The notes under the pieces were generated by a model. It ran no database searches, was not told where the DNA came from, and worked only from the letters and a program-made list of their open reading frames with translations. This document shows positions 1-8,708 of a stretch of 64,000 nt of DNA, in pieces. The position numbers were made by a program, and so were the translations under genes. The DNA comes from JAEUIE01 sp046350055 (lineage in GTDB: Bacteria > Planctomycetota > Planctomycetia > Gemmatales > HRBIN36): the NCBI GenBank assembly GCA_046350055.1, contig JAXMBC010000001.1:2976001-3040000 (forward strand), given 5' to 3'. Position 1 is the first letter of the stretch, and every line of letters begins with the position of its first letter.

Positions 1-29
1 CTGAGGTCATACAAGGAGGTTGTTCGAGT

Positions 30-1136
30 ATGAAGAAGCACATCACCAAAATGCTTGCTGTTGCAGCCATCAGCTGGCTCGGCGGCAGCGCTGTTGCACA
101 GGATTGTGCCCCGGTTCAAGTCAGCGATGCCCCACGCGGCGGATGGTACGGTTCGGCTGGCGTGCTGGTACTCAAACAGGTGGGCGGCAGCAATATCGCC
201 TTCCGCACGGACACGTATGATGTCCCCAATCCCAATACCGGCTCTTCCACGTTACTGAGCCGCAGCTTTACCGAGTTCGACCAGGAATACAAATGGTCGG
301 GTCGCTTTGAGCTGGGCGTCAAGGACAAGAGCGGCTTCGGTCTCCGCGCCCGTTACTTCTGGTTCGAAGACCAGTCTTCCATTAATGTGCTGGATAACCA
401 GGGTGTCCAGGACAATCCAGTGTTCCCCGGTATCCGGGAGAATCAGCAGTCGGGCCTGGTCTACAGCTCCGCTAATCCGCTGGGCTCGAACATGATTTCC
501 TATGGCACTGCCGATGTGCCTTCAGACCTGACCTTTGATCGCCAACTCAAACTGCGAGCTCTGGATTTCGACCTGACAGGCGACTGCTGCCGTGGCAATC
601 TGGAACTGACCTGGTCCGCTGGTCTCCGCTGGTTGACCATCGAGCAAAGCTACAATGCCCGTGAATCGCTGCTGGGTGAGACTGCATTCCCAGATGTCAC
701 CCCCGGTACGCAGACCTTCACCTCCGGCCATGACCTTACCGCCTGGGGACCGACTGTCGGTCTTGAAGCCCGCTATGGTCTGACAGACAGCCTGAAGGGT
801 TTCGTGAGCGGTCGGTTCGGCATTCTGTATGCCGAGGGAAATGCCTTTTCCTCGCTACTGCTCACTACCCAGGGCGACCCGAATAACTTCCAGGTGCCGA
901 ATGCTGGTGTACAGGCACGACGCTGCTTCGCCATGCCAAACGGCGAACTGGAAATCGGTGGCGAATACTCGCGCTGCATAGGTTGCGATGGCCCAGTGCT
1001 CTTCGTGCGTGGCTCGGTGCTTTCGATGGCCTTCTGGGGCGCTGGCAATGCAGCTCGCGTCAACAGCAGCAACGAGCCTGCCAATGAAGACCTGATTCTC
1101 TTCGGGTTCTCCGCTTCGGTCGGCATCCGCTACTAA
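30..1136 (+). CDS. Lpg1974/BBP7-like outer membrane beta-barrel protein
   Basis: The 368-residue protein starts with a signal peptide (about 1-23, cleavage after AVA before QD). The mature part alternates short aromatic-rich strands (WYGSAGVLVLK, GFGLRARYFWF, YGLTDSLKGFVSGRFG) and ends in an aromatic residue (GIRY), as outer-membrane barrels do. The family is the planctomycete Lpg1974/BBP7-type pore-forming barrel, so a porin-like surface role is likely, with substrate unknown. AGGAGGT lies 9 nt before the ATG and fixes the start. A paralogue follows 170 bp downstream on the same strand, suggesting a duplicated surface-protein pair. Confidence 0.8.
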   Translation: MKKHITKMLAVAAISWLGGSAVAQDCAPVQVSDAPRGGWYGSAGVLVLKQVGGSNIAFRTDTYDVPNPNTGSSTLLSRSFTEFDQEYKWSGRFELGVKDKSGFGLRARYFWFEDQSSINVLDNQGVQDNPVFPGIRENQQSGLVYSSANPLGSNMISYGTADVPSDLTFDRQLKLRALDFDLTGDCCRGNLELTWSAGLRWLTIEQSYNARESLLGETAFPDVTPGTQTFTSGHDLTAWGPTVGLEARYGLTDSLKGFVSGRFGILYAEGNAFSSLLLTTQGDPNNFQVPNAGVQARRCFAMPNGELEIGGEYSRCIGCDGPVLFVRGSVLSMAFWGAGNAARVNSSNEPANEDLILFGFSASVGIRY

Positions 1137-1306
1137 CCTCTTCGAAGGAGTACGGGATGTACTCCCTCAACCTGGTTCGCGGCGGTGGGGATAACTTGCC
1201 ACGTATCAGGTCGCAGACCTGCTCGACAGAAATAAAGCATCGTTCAGGCGTCGTCAGCCTGACCTTCACCTGAGCGATGCCACTCGAACACGGAGGTTCT
1301 CGTACC

Positions 1307-2455
1307 ATGTTGAAACGCTATGCTCAAGCACTGGCTGCAGTGGCTCTTGCCTGCGTAGGCGGTGCCGCTTATGCCGACCAGCCTGCAGTATCAACTCACG
1401 TTACCAGCTGTGCCACGGATTGCTGCAATGACAGTTGCGGCAGCTTCTATGGTTCCGCCGGTGTGCTCTTCCTGCGTGCCTGCGGGAATGGCAACTCTGC
1501 CTACTCTTCGTTTGATTGCATGTATGAAAATGCACGTCCTATCAGCCACATCACCAATGTGACTGATTTCGATAACGGTATTGACCTGGGATACCGCTTT
1601 GAATTCGGTTACTCCGGTGCCAATGGCTGGGGTGGCCGTGTTCGCTACTTCCAGTTTAACAGTGCTGACACCCAGTCAGCTATTGATAACCTGGATGACG
1701 AACGTGCCGGTTCCGGCGTGACCTCACGAAAGGACACTCTTCGTCCTCTCGGTCTGGGACTTCTGAGCTTCGGTACTGATATCAACCCCACTTCGGTCAG
1801 CTATAGCAACACCATTCAGATTCGTACGATTGACATCGAACTGACCAAGAGTGGTCGTTGTGGCTGTCTTGACTGGACAGGGTCTCTTGGATTGCGATAT
1901 CTGCAGACCTACCAGACCTACAACTACGATGAAGCATTGCTGACATCGCCAGCCACTCGCGAGTTCGATGTCTTCGGGTTTGACATTACGCGTGCTGAAC
2001 AATCCCAGCAACTGCGATCCGGTCACAGCTTCAATGGCCTGGGACCGATTCTGGGTCTGGAAGGCCGATATACCTTGTGGGACAGCCTGCGGGTGTATGG
2101 TCTGGGTCGCGTGGGCTTCATCTTCAGCGACGGGCACCAGGAAGCGTTCACCCGGGTCAATTTTGACCAGGCCATTCTGGATGAACGTCAGGATCCTCGC
2201 GCTAACCCCACGCTGGCTTCTGCTGATTCCCGTTATTCCAAGATGATCACGACCTACGAAGTAGAAGTCGGTCTGGAATACGCTTACCAGCTCTGCAGCG
2301 GCTCGGAACTCTACCTCCGCGGTGGTGTGGTCGGCATGCAATTCAGCGGCCTCGGCAATTCATCCCGCTCTGCGGTGGGTGCCAGCCCGGGTGAATCCAT
2401 GTACGACAACTTCTCACTGTTTGGTCTGACTGCAACAGTAGGGTTCCGTTACTAA
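1307..2455 (+). CDS. Second Lpg1974/BBP7-like outer membrane protein
   Basis: The 382-residue paralogue of the upstream barrel has a signal peptide (1-23, AYA|DQ), then a cysteine-rich stretch (CATDCCNDSC) and the same WYGS/FYGSAGVLFL start of the barrel. The end GLTATVGFRY matches the end of the neighbour (GFSASVGIRY). The frame is open from 1277, but GGAGGT at 1292-1297 points to the ATG at 1307. A strong hairpin terminator follows. The cysteine cluster after the signal peptide may form disulphides or a surface cap; that is inference. Confidence 0.8.
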   Translation: MLKRYAQALAAVALACVGGAAYADQPAVSTHVTSCATDCCNDSCGSFYGSAGVLFLRACGNGNSAYSSFDCMYENARPISHITNVTDFDNGIDLGYRFEFGYSGANGWGGRVRYFQFNSADTQSAIDNLDDERAGSGVTSRKDTLRPLGLGLLSFGTDINPTSVSYSNTIQIRTIDIELTKSGRCGCLDWTGSLGLRYLQTYQTYNYDEALLTSPATREFDVFGFDITRAEQSQQLRSGHSFNGLGPILGLEGRYTLWDSLRVYGLGRVGFIFSDGHQEAFTRVNFDQAILDERQDPRANPTLASADSRYSKMITTYEVEVGLEYAYQLCSGSELYLRGGVVGMQFSGLGNSSRSAVGASPGESMYDNFSLFGLTATVGFRY

Positions 2456-4218
2456 GTTCGAGTGAAACCATCAGAGCGACAGGGCAGGCCATCCTGCCCT
2501 GTCTTCGTTTGCCAATGAACCTCGCAGGTCAGGAAGTGGTCAGTATAATCAGCAAAACGGGGCCTATAGCTCAACGGCAGAGCAGGGGACTCATAATCCC
2601 TTGGTTGCAGGTTCGAATCCTGCTGGGCCCATTGCGGAACTGAGGTGTTAGTAGATGCTTGATGATGACGAACCCCCTTGTTTTCAGGGGGTTTTGTCGT
2701 TTCGGGTGACTCGTTCATCTCCGGTGTTCCAGTGTATGAGGATGACGGTAGATGAGTGGAAAGTCCTGTCGTTGGGGGATGCTGGGGTGATGCTGGCGCA
2801 TTGCGAGTGTTGTGGTCATCGCCAGAAGTCGCCTTGGGTTGCTCACTGAGGCACACGTCGCCAACTTTCATGCTCGTTAGTAATGGTAGTTTTGCCACTG
2901 CTGCCGACAGGTCACCCAGTCGTCGGTGGCTATAGCGTGCAGTGAGCAGTGGAGTCGAGTGCCCAGCAAGAACCTGTGTGGTTCTCAAATCTACTCCAGA
3001 TCGTCCCAACAGCGTCAAATAAGAGTGCCGTAAGGCGTGGAAATCGGCATACTCGGGTCCGTGAGGGCCTTCAACGACATAAGGGATTCCCACGGCTTCA
3101 AGATCGAGACGGATCATTTCAGCGCCATCCTCTAGCCAAGAAGTACCCCAGATGGGCTTTCTGAGGGGTTTAAGACGCAGGTAGTTACCCAGTACGACGG
3201 CAGCTTCTGGTGGCATTGGCTGAACTTTTGGCTTCTGTGACTTGTTGAACCTAGCCGGAAGTGTTACTAACGGAGTGTCCCTTTTCAGGTCGAACTCAGC
3301 AGCGGTAAGATTTGCTAAGGCCCTAGCTCTGAATCCGGTAGTAGCGGCGGCCAAGTAGAGACAGGCTCGATCTTCCCCGGTCAGTCCCCGAAAACTGCGA
3401 GTGCTTGCTTTGGTACTTGTAAGCAGATTTGTTAGTTCATTAGCTGTCAGTTCTCTTCTGGCATGGCGAATGTCCTCCTGTGCGTTCAGCAATGCCAGGC
3501 CCTCAAGAGGATTCTTTCGTATGCGGTCAGATCTCACAAGCCAGCGGCAGAAACCGCGTATTGCTCTGATGTAGTGGTTAGTGGTCTCTGGCGATTTTCC
3601 CCGGGCCATGCGCTCGGCGATTGATTCCAACGTAGCCCTTGGTAACCTCCTGGCCTTGCCGTTGCCGGTGGCTGGTAGGCTGTGGCGTTTTACCATTTTG
3701 TTGAGGCCAGTTGGGCTTAGATCGAAAATGGCAGCTGCCTGGCTGGGGGTAAACTTGTCTCCCTTGGGGAGCATGATCATGGGCCGGGGCTTACGCTGCT
3801 CATTCAACCAAGTCGATACCTTCCCATGGTCGATGTCACCGATGACCTTGAAGCCACAGCCATCAATGATTGCTCGAATGCGTTGCATTACTTGCGTGGG
3901 ATGGCCTTCACTACTGCCCTTCCCGTTTAAGATTGCCTCATAGTCTTTCAGATGATCTTCAATTGGCTTGTTGCGATGTGGCTCAAATGGATCGACGAGC
4001 CCAACGCCCCGAAGCTCTGCATCACCAGCAAGTTTTCGCAATTTCTTCCTGGCAACATCCTTGTCTGCTGAGAGCGGAATCTGTTTGCCATTCAGCTTGG
4101 CGTAGTACTTTGTCGATTCGATCACGACCTTTTCAGCACCAACGGTACCAGCAGGGACACGTTTGCCATTGAGCTTCCAGGTGGTGAATTTCTTTTTGAA
4201 CAGTTCCATATCAGGCAA
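2452..4218 (-). CDS. Tyrosine recombinase (integrase) of island I, read through the tRNA
   Basis: The 588-residue site-specific recombinase has its catalytic domain at about 255-445: R297 in TGFRAR, H394-x-x-R397 (HALRHSY), H420 (AGHST) and nucleophile Y429 (ARYSH). It probably drives integration and excision at the tRNA. Unusually, a helix-turn-helix-like segment (about 155-205, FTPSQAAAIFDLSPTGLNKM) interrupts the region before the catalytic core. The last 140 residues are low-complexity and then continue antisense through the tRNA (QQDSNLQPRDYESPALPLSY is the reverse reading of the tRNA). On excision or re-integration this tail would change with the attachment site. It probably forms a transcript with the excisionase-like gene upstream. 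Confidence 0.9.
   Translation of the reverse strand: MPDMELFKKKFTTWKLNGKRVPAGTVGAEKVVIESTKYYAKLNGKQIPLSADKDVARKKLRKLAGDAELRGVGLVDPFEPHRNKPIEDHLKDYEAILNGKGSSEGHPTQVMQRIRAIIDGCGFKVIGDIDHGKVSTWLNEQRKPRPMIMLPKGDKFTPSQAAAIFDLSPTGLNKMVKRHSLPATGNGKARRLPRATLESIAERMARGKSPETTNHYIRAIRGFCRWLVRSDRIRKNPLEGLALLNAQEDIRHARRELTANELTNLLTSTKASTRSFRGLTGEDRACLYLAAATTGFRARALANLTAAEFDLKRDTPLVTLPARFNKSQKPKVQPMPPEAAVVLGNYLRLKPLRKPIWGTSWLEDGAEMIRLDLEAVGIPYVVEGPHGPEYADFHALRHSYLTLLGRSGVDLRTTQVLAGHSTPLLTARYSHRRLGDLSAAVAKLPLLTSMKVGDVCLSEQPKATSGDDHNTRNAPASPQHPPTTGLSTHLPSSSYTGTPEMNESPETTKPPENKGVRHHQASTNTSVPQWAQQDSNLQPRDYESPALPLSYRPRFADYTDHFLTCEVHWQTKTGQDGLPCRSDGFTRT
2479..2502 (+). terminator. Intrinsic terminator after the barrel-protein pair
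   Basis: A perfect 10-bp stem (ACAGGGCAGG/CCTGCCCTGT) with a CCAT loop is followed by GTCTTCGTTT. It sits 24 nt after the stop of the second barrel gene. Confidence 0.75.
2560..2631 (+). tRNA. tRNA with CAU anticodon (Met elongator or Ile2)
   Basis: The 72-nt cloverleaf has a 7-bp acceptor stem (GGGCCTA/TGGGCCC), a D arm (GCTC...GAGC), an anticodon stem-loop GGGGA-CTCATAA-TCCCT and a T arm GCAGG-TTCGAAT-CCTGC. The discriminator is A and CCA is not encoded. The G1-C72 pair argues against an initiator tRNA. The anticodon loop fits both elongator Met and lysidine-modified Ile2, which I cannot separate by eye. Its 3' half is the integration target of the island, and the integrase on the opposite strand reads straight through it. 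Confidence 0.92.
2586..2631 (+). repeat. Left attachment-site copy: 46-bp tRNA 3' end
   Basis: The last 46 nt of the tRNA gene (anticodon arm to discriminator base) are repeated without mismatch at 50908-50953. Such duplication is the signature of tRNA-targeted integration by a tyrosine recombinase. This copy keeps the tRNA functional. Confidence 0.88.
2673..2694 (+). terminator. Terminator downstream of the tRNA
   Basis: A CCCCCT/AGGGGG hairpin is followed by TTTT in the plus direction, 40 nt after the tRNA. It lies inside the antisense reading frame of the integrase and probably ends the tRNA transcript. Confidence 0.6.
2774..2793. repeat. Subterminal 20-bp repeat, left copy
   Basis: The 20-mer GGGGGATGCTGGGGTGATGC recurs exactly at 39856-39875 and with one mismatch at 50831-50850. 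Each copy lies within about 150 bp of a tRNA 3'-end sequence, so it looks like an arm-type integrase site or a conserved island end. Confidence 0.7.
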
Positions 4219-4291
4219 CCCCTTTCCCAGATATCCAGCACCCCATTACTTCTTGTAACGGGGTGCTGGAATGAGGTGAACTTGTAACTCA

Positions 4292-4510
4292 CTATGTTGT
4301 TGGCCCACTCTCATTGAGCCAGGCATCTACCCTCTTGCGAGAGAAACGTACAAGTCGCCCGAAAGTTAGCCGGCCTGGTATCTTTCTTTCAGCATCGTAG
4401 CGGCGAGCATGCCGCAACGAGCAGTTCATCAACTGTGCAACTTCGTCGAGCGTGTAGGTGCCCTGAAGGTTCGGCTTGTCATGCTTCTGAGCTAAATAGA
4501 TAGCTTCCAT
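4292..4510 (-). CDS. Excisionase-like helix-turn-helix protein
   Basis: The 72-residue protein has a MerR/excisionase-type winged helix: YTLDEVAQLMNCSLRHARRY, then a wing (GRLTFGRLVRFSRKRVDAWL). It sits 73 bp upstream of the integrase on the same strand, the usual place of a recombination directionality factor. The frame is open from 4588, but the family starts near the ATG at 4510. A role in excision is inferred from position and fold. Confidence 0.75.
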   Translation of the reverse strand: MEAIYLAQKHDKPNLQGTYTLDEVAQLMNCSLRHARRYDAERKIPGRLTFGRLVRFSRKRVDAWLNESGPTT

Positions 4511-4916
4511 TGTCTTTATCCCTTCATAACAGAAACAGAAAACGAAATAGTTTTTGTTGGATCTGCATTTACCAAGACGCTGCAGCATCTTGGTGAATGC
4601 GTGATCGATTCTGATGAAGAAGCTTGATCAGCGATCAAGCAACATGACGAAGTGAGTTCGTTAAGCCCAGTGAAACCAGGCAGGCCCTTTGATGATTGGC
4701 CAACCGAACTTCTACAAACTCCTATACCTTCTCAAACCCGCGGCTCTTTGTGGAAAACCCAAGTCAGAATGCTTCTGGTGGGTGTGCGGCTGTCACTAAC
4801 TTGGCGACCTGCAGTCGCCGTGCAATGCCATAGTTACTTCTAATAACTCGTTGCATCGCATATTCAGTGTATCGTCCTGGGAAACTGAAGGCAAGAAATC
4901 TTGTCAGAAAGCATGA
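4511..4916. other. Gene-free interval with hairpins downstream of the reverse transcriptase
   Basis: No convincing gene is seen. It holds an 8-bp hairpin (GCTTGATC-AGC-GATCAAGC, 4622-4640) and a 6-bp hairpin near 4805-4821. I looked for a group II intron domain V (GAGC...GTTC hairpin) downstream of the reverse transcriptase and did not find one. Confidence 0.5.
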
Positions 4917-6215
4917 TTACACCTCTACTTCATAGAAGTGTATGCGCAGTTTTCGATACCTCTTGTGTGCTGCCTTCCAGACGGCGTTGAACTTCTGCTC
5001 ACTGAGCATCTCCGAAGTACGGCCCAATGCTGAGAATAGGTCTCGAACCTCTCGGAATAATCCTGGGCGATCATGCCACAAATAGGCAGGCCCTACATAG
5101 CTGAGCCAGCCAATCAAGCTGCGTTGAAGTTCCTTGTTTTTTCGCATAGCCTCTTCCAACTTGCACCGAAACTTCTCAATTCCCTTTGGAGCTATGATCG
5201 CCTTCGTTTTGCCGTCCTCCTCAGAAAGCAAAAATCCAAGATACTCGATCGGCTTTCTCTGTAGGTCAATCACAGCTTCTGCTTCTGTTTCATTCAGTTG
5301 CATGCCCAGTGGCCGGAGCAGATTAACAAGTGCACGATAGCACCGTTTGGCTTCCTGCTTGCTGTGGCATGCGATCAGGATGTCATCTGCATATCGAATC
5401 AAAGTGCAGTGTGGGTGGCGCTCGTGCCATGGCCTATCCAGGAAATGATCCAAATAGAGGTTCAACATCAGGGCCGAGAGTGGACTGCCTTGCCGAAGGC
5501 CTTTGACAGGGCTTCCGTCAAGTCGTTTATCGATGAGTTCTACCAAAGCTTCATCGGGCAACCTGGAATACAGAACCTCAAGAAGTCGTGGTATCGAGAC
5601 CGAGCCGAACGCATTCCGAACATCGCATGAGACCCAGTGAGTATATCCCACTTTGATTAGGGAACGCGCTTTCTTGATAGCATGCCAGCAACCACGTTCA
5701 GGTCTGTATGCCCATGAGTTGTGACGAAACGTAGAATCCAGTGCTGGGCTAAGGATCTGAGAACAAGACCTGTCAAACACGCGGTCCACTGGCAATTGCA
5801 CGACAATTTCTCTTTTGCTGCCGTTTGCTTTTGGAATTTTTCGGACATATTCTCGGCCTCTCCGTAGTCTGCCTTCTCGCCACTGCCTGGAATAGCCGTC
5901 ACATCTGCGGAAACGACCTCTCATGAGTCTTGTCCATACTCCGGCTTCATGTTTTGATGCTCTTGGTATGCTGGCTAAGTACTCGAGTGCATTCTGGATG
6001 TTGCGGTTATCAGTGATGATTCTGCATAGAAATCGAGCCATCGTTGGTTTTGTCATTTCTCCTGTTTCAACGTGTTCAGCAGCCTGACTGAAACGGATGC
6101 TAAAGGCTTCTGAATTTCCTTTGTGTTCAAGAACCCGATACATCCATCTGCGTGGAGCCAGCGGCTTACGGGGCAACAAATGCGGGTCATACGGATCAGA
6201 AGGGGCAGAATACAT
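4917..6215 (-). CDS. Group II-like reverse transcriptase without maturase or endonuclease domain
   Basis: The 432-residue polymerase carries the reverse transcriptase blocks: KIPKANGSKR (about 127-135), D198 in VSCDVRNAFG, GLRQGSPLSALMLNLYLDH (239-257), the catalytic YADD (275-278) and YLGFLLS. RQGSPLS resembles group II and retron enzymes; the SQ typical of diversity-generating retroelements is absent. The end (about 385-432) is short, with no clear X/maturase domain and no HNH. The frame opens at 6269 inside a hairpin, but GAGG nine nt before the ATG at 6215 favours that start. A structured leader of about 560 nt precedes it, so it could be a retron-like, abortive-infection or degenerate intron enzyme. 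The class is not settled. Confidence 0.8.
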   Translation of the reverse strand: MYSAPSDPYDPHLLPRKPLAPRRWMYRVLEHKGNSEAFSIRFSQAAEHVETGEMTKPTMARFLCRIITDNRNIQNALEYLASIPRASKHEAGVWTRLMRGRFRRCDGYSRQWREGRLRRGREYVRKIPKANGSKREIVVQLPVDRVFDRSCSQILSPALDSTFRHNSWAYRPERGCWHAIKKARSLIKVGYTHWVSCDVRNAFGSVSIPRLLEVLYSRLPDEALVELIDKRLDGSPVKGLRQGSPLSALMLNLYLDHFLDRPWHERHPHCTLIRYADDILIACHSKQEAKRCYRALVNLLRPLGMQLNETEAEAVIDLQRKPIEYLGFLLSEEDGKTKAIIAPKGIEKFRCKLEEAMRKNKELQRSLIGWLSYVGPAYLWHDRPGLFREVRDLFSALGRTSEMLSEQKFNAVWKAAHKRYRKLRIHFYEVEV

Positions 6216-6775
6216 TGCGTACCTCACGAAATGGAAACCGACTGGGAGCAAGTAGCTCCCAGTCGGCAAAACGACGCTACCGGTCGCGACTTGTGGCCCC
6301 AGGGGCGAAGCCCCGCGGGCAAGCAGTAGGAAGAAGGTAGCAGGTTATTTCCTACTGACTTATTCACCCCTTCAGCCGTATACACGTGCAGTGGAGTGTT
6401 TCCTGACGTACGAGTAGTAGGTAGAACAGATGTAGTTCCAGTGCTAATACCGGTAAGGCAGGTCTGACTAGGTCGGTTTATCGTCTGTGCACAGTCAGCA
6501 ACGTATGAGACGGATGGTTGTTTCCAACCATGCTGAGTTACCCTGACTATGGACACCGTAGGGTGTACGTCAGGTGCTCCACCTAAGTTGTCACTGTTTC
6601 GAGGTGTCATCAGGTGCTGTTTAGCTCTCCTGGTTTCGGCCGGTGATAACTTGGGAATTGATTCGCCATTACGCTGCTGGATGTAGGTAATTGCTGCCCT
6701 GACCGATGGCCGTGGCAGATTGATCCCTTGAACCCGTGGTGTATTGGCGAAAGTGTCGTTAGAGTGTGCTAAGTG
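6216..6775 (-). ncRNA. Long structured leader upstream of the reverse transcriptase (candidate RNA)
   Basis: These 560 nt contain no gene on either strand but many inverted repeats. There is a perfect 12-bp stem with AAGTA loop at 6238-6266, just upstream of the start codon, and GGGGC-GAA-GCCCC at 6302-6314. Several complementary blocks lie between 6380 and 6600. A minus-strand terminator bounds it upstream, so it could be an independent transcript. By analogy with retrons and defence reverse transcriptases it may be the template or effector RNA; this is inference. It lacks a recognisable group II intron domain V. Confidence 0.45.
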
Positions 6776-6813
6776 AAAAAACCTCTGGCTACGTCTTGCG
6801 ACGTAACCAGAGG
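6776..6813 (-). terminator. Minus-strand intrinsic terminator or attenuator
   Basis: On the minus strand a hairpin (CCTCTGG and GACGTA arms, one mismatch, GCAA loop) is followed by TTTTTT. The arms are 6782-6795 and 6800-6813. It separates the reverse transcriptase leader from whatever is transcribed leftwards from about 7000. Confidence 0.7.
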
Positions 6814-6983
6814 CTTCAAATTCCCTCGACCAGTACCAACCGGGAGTTGCTATGCCAGCACCGCCGAAAGGGCGAGGGAAAGACGTTGAACATGAGCTGT
6901 AAAGTGCGGCGGTCATTCTTTCAGTCCCGTTGGTACCTCAATGGTCTATCCCAGGGAAGGTATTGTCAAGGGCACGAAGTATA

Positions 6984-7015
6984 TCAAACCCAGGTTTCTT
7001 CAAACCTGGGTTTGA
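6984..7015. repeat. Perfect 14-bp inverted repeat
   Basis: TCAAACCCAGGTTT and its exact complement flank a CTTC loop, 78 bp upstream of the GTG start at 7093. There is no T-run, so it may be an operator or cruciform site rather than a terminator. Confidence 0.6.
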
Positions 7016-7092
7016 ACAATACAGCGGTAAGACTTTGGATTTCAGGGTAGAATAAGTAGAGGTGGCCATTAGCAGATTCATGGAGGATACAC

Positions 7093-8166
7093 GTGACCAC
7101 AAAAGCACAAGTGCGAGCCAATAAGGAAAATGCTCTTCGCTCGACAGGACCCAGGACCAAGAAAGGTAAGCAGGCATCTCGAACTAATTCGCTAGTTCAC
7201 GGCTTGCGGGCAATAGCCCCATTGCCAGGTGAGAATCCACAGCATTGGAATCGGTTCGTGCATGAAATCACCGATAACTTGTCGCCTGTTGGTGGGATAG
7301 AGCAGGCATTGGTTACCAGGATCGCCATGGCACTTTGGCGTTTGACCCGTGTGGTGAACTACGAGACAGCAGCCTCTGCAGCAAAACTGGGTGATCAGCA
7401 TGCCCCGTCCCACCAAGAACTTGCTGAGCGTAAGAAACTCGAAACTGAATTGAAGGAAACAGAACAAAGCCACCGTATCTGGGAACAAGAACGGCAGCTA
7501 TTACGGTTGCTGGAAGATGGTGACAAGAATCAACGGATTGGTGACGTGGATGCGTATCGTTACTTTGAAATCGCTGCCTCTAAGCTAGATCTGATCGGGT
7601 TTGATCCCCACGATCCCGAGTTCCTTTCCATTTTCGGCGCAGAAGGCGTGATGTTGGATGATGGGCCAGATCCATATGACGTAATTCAATGGCAGGTCAG
7701 CCACCTGCTTCTGGGTGTAGAATACCTGGCTAAAGCAGCTGGCTTCTCTCTCGACCAGGCTCTTGAAACACTGCGTACAGAAATATGCCAGGGTTATGAA
7801 GAGTCTAAACGGTCCGTTGTGAAGCTCAAGGAAGCCATTTGCAGCCTCAATCATCAGCATGAAGCCAAGCTTGCACAGCATAATGCCCTTCATGGCATGT
7901 TGAACGCCGAGGAGATTGAGAAGGTATGTAGGTATGAAGGCCATCTGAACCGAGTGCTATTTTCGACACTTGATCAGTTGCAACAGCTTCAATCATTGCG
8001 CAGGCAGGAGCCAGCGTCGTTACCCGCTGTTGCTGTGGGGATAACCCTGGCTTCTAGTACTGAATCCAAGCATCAAGGATTCATTCTCGACGATGCCAGG
8101 CTCGATGCCGCTGTGCCACGTCAACTAAAGCAAGTTCAAGCCATCCATCAGCCTATTGGCTGTTAA
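7093..8166 (+). CDS. Uncharacterised STGPRT-type protein of planctomycetes
   Basis: The 357-residue protein opens with the signature seen in many planctomycete proteins: A-N-K-E-N-A then STGPRTKKGKQASRTNSLVHGL (positions about 10-38, key residues STGPRT, GK and HGL). A charged helical middle follows (about 110-150 and 240-300), which could form coiled coils. GTG is the start, with GGAGG 6 nt upstream. No enzymatic motif is visible and function is unknown. Homologues are often multicopy and linked to mobile DNA, which fits this island. Confidence 0.7.
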   Translation: MTTKAQVRANKENALRSTGPRTKKGKQASRTNSLVHGLRAIAPLPGENPQHWNRFVHEITDNLSPVGGIEQALVTRIAMALWRLTRVVNYETAASAAKLGDQHAPSHQELAERKKLETELKETEQSHRIWEQERQLLRLLEDGDKNQRIGDVDAYRYFEIAASKLDLIGFDPHDPEFLSIFGAEGVMLDDGPDPYDVIQWQVSHLLLGVEYLAKAAGFSLDQALETLRTEICQGYEESKRSVVKLKEAICSLNHQHEAKLAQHNALHGMLNAEEIEKVCRYEGHLNRVLFSTLDQLQQLQSLRRQEPASLPAVAVGITLASSTESKHQGFILDDARLDAAVPRQLKQVQAIHQPIGC

Positions 8167-8264
8167 CCCTTGGCATTTACATGAAACACAAGATTAAGCT
8201 CATGGAGAAAATTGGCTTCGTTCGGCAGTTTTCCTATCCCGCTGACAACTAAAGGTATTCTCCG

Positions 8265-8642
8265 ATGCTGACTGACTTCCAGAAGCGAATTGTTGACTAT
8301 CTTGCCACGGAAACCCTCTCTGTGGCCCTGGGAAGCCATAACGATCCCCGGGACAAGGAACGGCTTAAAGCGGCAGGTTACTACGCTTATGCGTTGTACT
8401 GCGATCTGAGAAGTTCTGGGCTTGCGCTGCTGGAGTTCAGCGAATTAATGATCAAAAACCGTGGGCTCGATCCGTCTAACCCTCGCTTCTTCATGCACGT
8501 AAGCTCCCTGACTGATCTGGTTCATATAGTTTCGAAGCTGCCCAGTTCGTCAACTGCGCAGGCTGCCAGTGATCACAATGCGGTACAGCCCAAGCTTGAC
8601 CATGAGCGTCTTGATTCCCTGATAGGTCTCGAAAAGGCTTAG
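8265..8642 (+). CDS. Hypothetical protein (125 aa)
   Basis: I do not recognise the family. The protein is mainly helical (MLTDFQKRIVDYLATETLS; AYALYCDLRSSGLALLEFSEL) and has no signal peptide, metal cluster or transmembrane segment. It lies 98 bp after the STGPRT-type gene on the same strand and may be cotranscribed. Confidence 0.55.
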   Translation: MLTDFQKRIVDYLATETLSVALGSHNDPRDKERLKAAGYYAYALYCDLRSSGLALLEFSELMIKNRGLDPSNPRFFMHVSSLTDLVHIVSKLPSSSTAQAASDHNAVQPKLDHERLDSLIGLEKA

Positions 8643-8708
8643 TCCCTCCAGTGGGTCTGGATCGACGGTGGAGCATGGCATGCGACTGCCGCCTGCTGTG
8701 CCACTCAT

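Noticed and set aside
4917..6215. Diversity-generating retroelement
   Set aside because: The reverse transcriptase has RQGSPLS, not the SQ motif, and I found no template/variable repeat pair nearby.
4511..7092. Complete group II intron
   Set aside because: No domain V-like hairpin downstream of the enzyme and no GTGYG 5' end could be placed.
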